From assembly GCA_905331475.1 (NCBI GenBank), contig CAJNYU010000096.1:1-64000 (forward strand): 64,000 nt of DNA, in the 5' to 3' direction. Shown here piece by piece: positions 62,448 through 64,000 of the stretch; positions within the stretch are counted from its first letter, which is position 1; the number at the start of each line of letters is the position of its first letter. The DNA comes from Rotaria socialis (Eukaryota; Rotifera; Eurotatoria; Philodinida; Philodinidae). The notes beneath the pieces are model-generated. The model had not been told where the DNA came from and did not search any database. It saw only the letters and a program-made list of their open reading frames with translations. Position numbers and translations under genes: made by a program.

Positions 62448-62487
62448 ATACGTTATGGGATAGATATATATAAGAGGGTTGATGAAA

Positions 62488-62592
62488 GTTAAGGGTTAAG
62501 TTAAGTTAGAGAGAGATATTAAGTGTAACGGATAGATATAGATAAGTTAATAGATTAACGTTAAGGGGTTAAGTTAAGGGGATAGATGTGCA
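62488..62592 (+). repeat. degenerate TTAAGGG/GTTAAG repeats
   Basis: Words GTTAAGGGTTAAGTTAAG and GTTAAGGGGTTAAGTTAAGG flank a GATAGATATAGATAAG segment. This is simple-sequence DNA with telomere-like flavour but not a canonical array. Confidence 0.5.
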
Positions 62593-62757
62593 GAACCACA
62601 GAGATACAATTATGGTAATTGGGGTATCGATTTAATAGGATTTTACAGATCTTATTAGCATGTGCCGAATAGGAAATTTTCAATGCATTATAATGCATTA
62701 AATAGGTTGCATTATCATGTAATTACATACATTGCATTTCTATAGGAAAATAATGCA

Positions 62758-63706
62758 TTGCAATGTCCATTATTTCCTAAAATCGGCTATATGAGTAGAA
62801 GTAATTATAGACTGGTATGCAACATACAAAGTTTTCCTCGACTATGGAGTAATCTGATATTTTCAAAAAGTGCGCCACTGTTAGAAAAGCACTGTGGTTT
62901 GCGAGTTCATATGATTATGGGCAATCCAGATGGTTGTGTAATAGTATTAAATGCCGCAAGTGCACCGAGAGCGTTCTTCTAATCAACATTTTTTTAATGT
63001 TTAACGCAGTCCTTGTGCATTATAAAACAGGAAAGCTATTTTTTTAACAAAATGATTGTTTCAAACAATATATTTCAAAGCAGATTTTAAATAAATTTAA
63101 TTTCATTACAATGAGCGAATGAAAGGAGAGTTGCAATGGAACTATTTTAAAGGTGTATGAGCGATTGACAAATATGATTGCAGTTGCAACAATATCGAAC
63201 ATAATACTCCACAGAGGATTTAATTTCAAGTTCTATGCAATTAGGCAAGAACATATCTTGTAAAAAAGTGAAAAACTAATTAAATTCAATAGATATTGTT
63301 TATTTCATATATAAATCTGACGCATGTCCCATATTTTTGTGTATAAAAAGGCGAATCATGATCGTCTTTTCGCTTACTCGCACTTTACCATTGGCATCAT
63401 CATGCACACTCCAGTTAGACCATATACACTGATTTTGGAGAAGTTTTTATCTTGTCATGGCATATTTTCTTTCTTAATTATATCGAGTTCAATAAATACG
63501 TTTTGTTTGGTTCATTAAAACTGTCGACTCCTAATTTAAATGAATTAGTATCAAAGTTTCTGAGTTTTCCACTCGGAACAATTCATCTGTCAATGTCAGT
63601 AGCTTTCAAAAAAAACACAACAAGTACATTCTACGTTTTGAATAAAGCTCGTAGACATTATTCTATAGTTTATTAGATATAATTAATCACAATATAAAAA
63701 AATTAA
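62758..63706. other. intergenic, one doubtful frame
   Basis: The frame at 62758-62982 (+) has mixed composition (LEKHCGLRVHMIMGNPDG) and might be an exon relic; no family or splice chain was found. The remainder is AT-rich without recognisable features. Confidence 0.35.
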
Positions 63707-64000
63707 TTATATCTGAAGAAATGTATCGAATCCCACATGGTTTCTAATACACATCAGGTAACATTGTGCGACTGACCACATTGTATATTCTTGATTATCT
63801 GTATTCAGCTTCATTTGTTCGGGAAAGTTATGTTTTATTTGTGCTAATTCTTTTTCTGCAGCTTCCGTTCTCAAATAATCATCCCATTGAGGCATTCGAC
63901 TCAAAACCATAGGTAGAGGGAACCAATGAAGAGAACGAATTTCTTCATTTGTGGAAAAATCATTTTTTAAGTGATTGGCTTCTTCATTATTTAAAAACAA
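63707..64000 (-). CDS. unidentified protein, C-terminal part
   Basis: Open to the window edge, ending at a TAA (63707-63709). 97 codons of well-mixed, mostly helical sequence (SLHWFPLPMVLSRMPQWDDY, then MWSVAQCYLMCIRNH). No frame damage. The gene continues beyond the window, so the start is not visible. I do not recognise the family. Confidence 0.6.
   Translation of the reverse strand: MFLNNEEANHLKNDFSTNEEIRSLHWFPLPMVLSRMPQWDDYLRTEAAEKELAQIKHNFPEQMKLNTDNQEYTMWSVAQCYLMCIRNHVGFDTFLQI

Noticed and set aside
62488-62592. True telomere array
   Set aside because: Too short and irregular; only degenerate TTAAGGG words.
1-64000. tRNA, rRNA or CRISPR
   Set aside because: No cloverleaf-like gene, rRNA-like conserved block or regularly spaced repeat array was recognised by eye; a covariance-model scan was not possible.

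Overview
The window looks like nuclear DNA of a small AT-rich metazoan, most likely a bdelloid rotifer (Adineta/Rotaria type). Genes are cut by many very short introns (mostly 47-65 bp, GT-AG, one GC-AG). Genes sit close together on both strands. Products are clearly animal (DEG/ENaC channel, PHF10-like PBAF subunit, TEDC1-like centriole factor, prohibitin-2, SENP protease, ARHGAP20-like RhoGAP, CUB/LDLa receptor, Hint protein). A Penelope-like retroelement and small DNA transposons fill the spaces. No rRNA, tRNA or CRISPR array was seen. All exon joins were worked out by eye from reading-frame phase and splice sites, without transcript evidence.

Layout. 0-6.4 kb: a small secreted H-type-lectin-like gene (-), an orphan coding fragment (+), a PLAC8/cornifelin-like gene with an apparent frame slip (+), and a complete DEG/ENaC channel (-). 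8.4-14.6 kb: a hAT-type MITE, a complete eight-exon SLC17-like transporter (+), an unknown helical protein (+), and a membrane-anchored protein with a threonine stalk and a Hedgehog-type Hint autoprocessing domain (+). 16.6-17.4 kb: a broken nucleotidyltransferase-fold gene (-). 18.4-29.5 kb: a tight head-to-tail run of four housekeeping genes (PHF10-like, TEDC1-like, PHB2, SENP-like). The last three are only 112 and 156 bp apart and have splice-acceptor-like sequences just before their start codons, which fits a spliced-leader operon. A nearly 1 kb palindrome lies in one TEDC1 intron. 30.4-42.8 kb: a lipocalin-like gene (-), a large RhoGAP gene with an internal alternative first exon (+), and a CUB-LDLa type I membrane protein (-).

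42.8-63.7 kb is a gene desert made of mobile-element fossils: a 2.2 kb hAT-like element with long AT-rich inverted ends, a nested pair of hAT-type elements with perfect 8-bp target duplications, a mariner-like element with about 130-bp inverted ends, a broken Penelope-like element split by a TTAA-flanked element and by one member of a CCCAGGTCGA-ended family, and two more members of that family. Further on lie TGCATT-rich repeats, G-rich telomere-like stretches and an intron-like tandem repeat. The window ends inside an unidentified gene (-).

The genes do not form one pathway. The most unusual protein is the Hint protein at 13.6-14.6 kb, the most unusual organisation is the candidate operon at 18-29.5 kb, and the richest structural record is the nested transposons at 47-56 kb.
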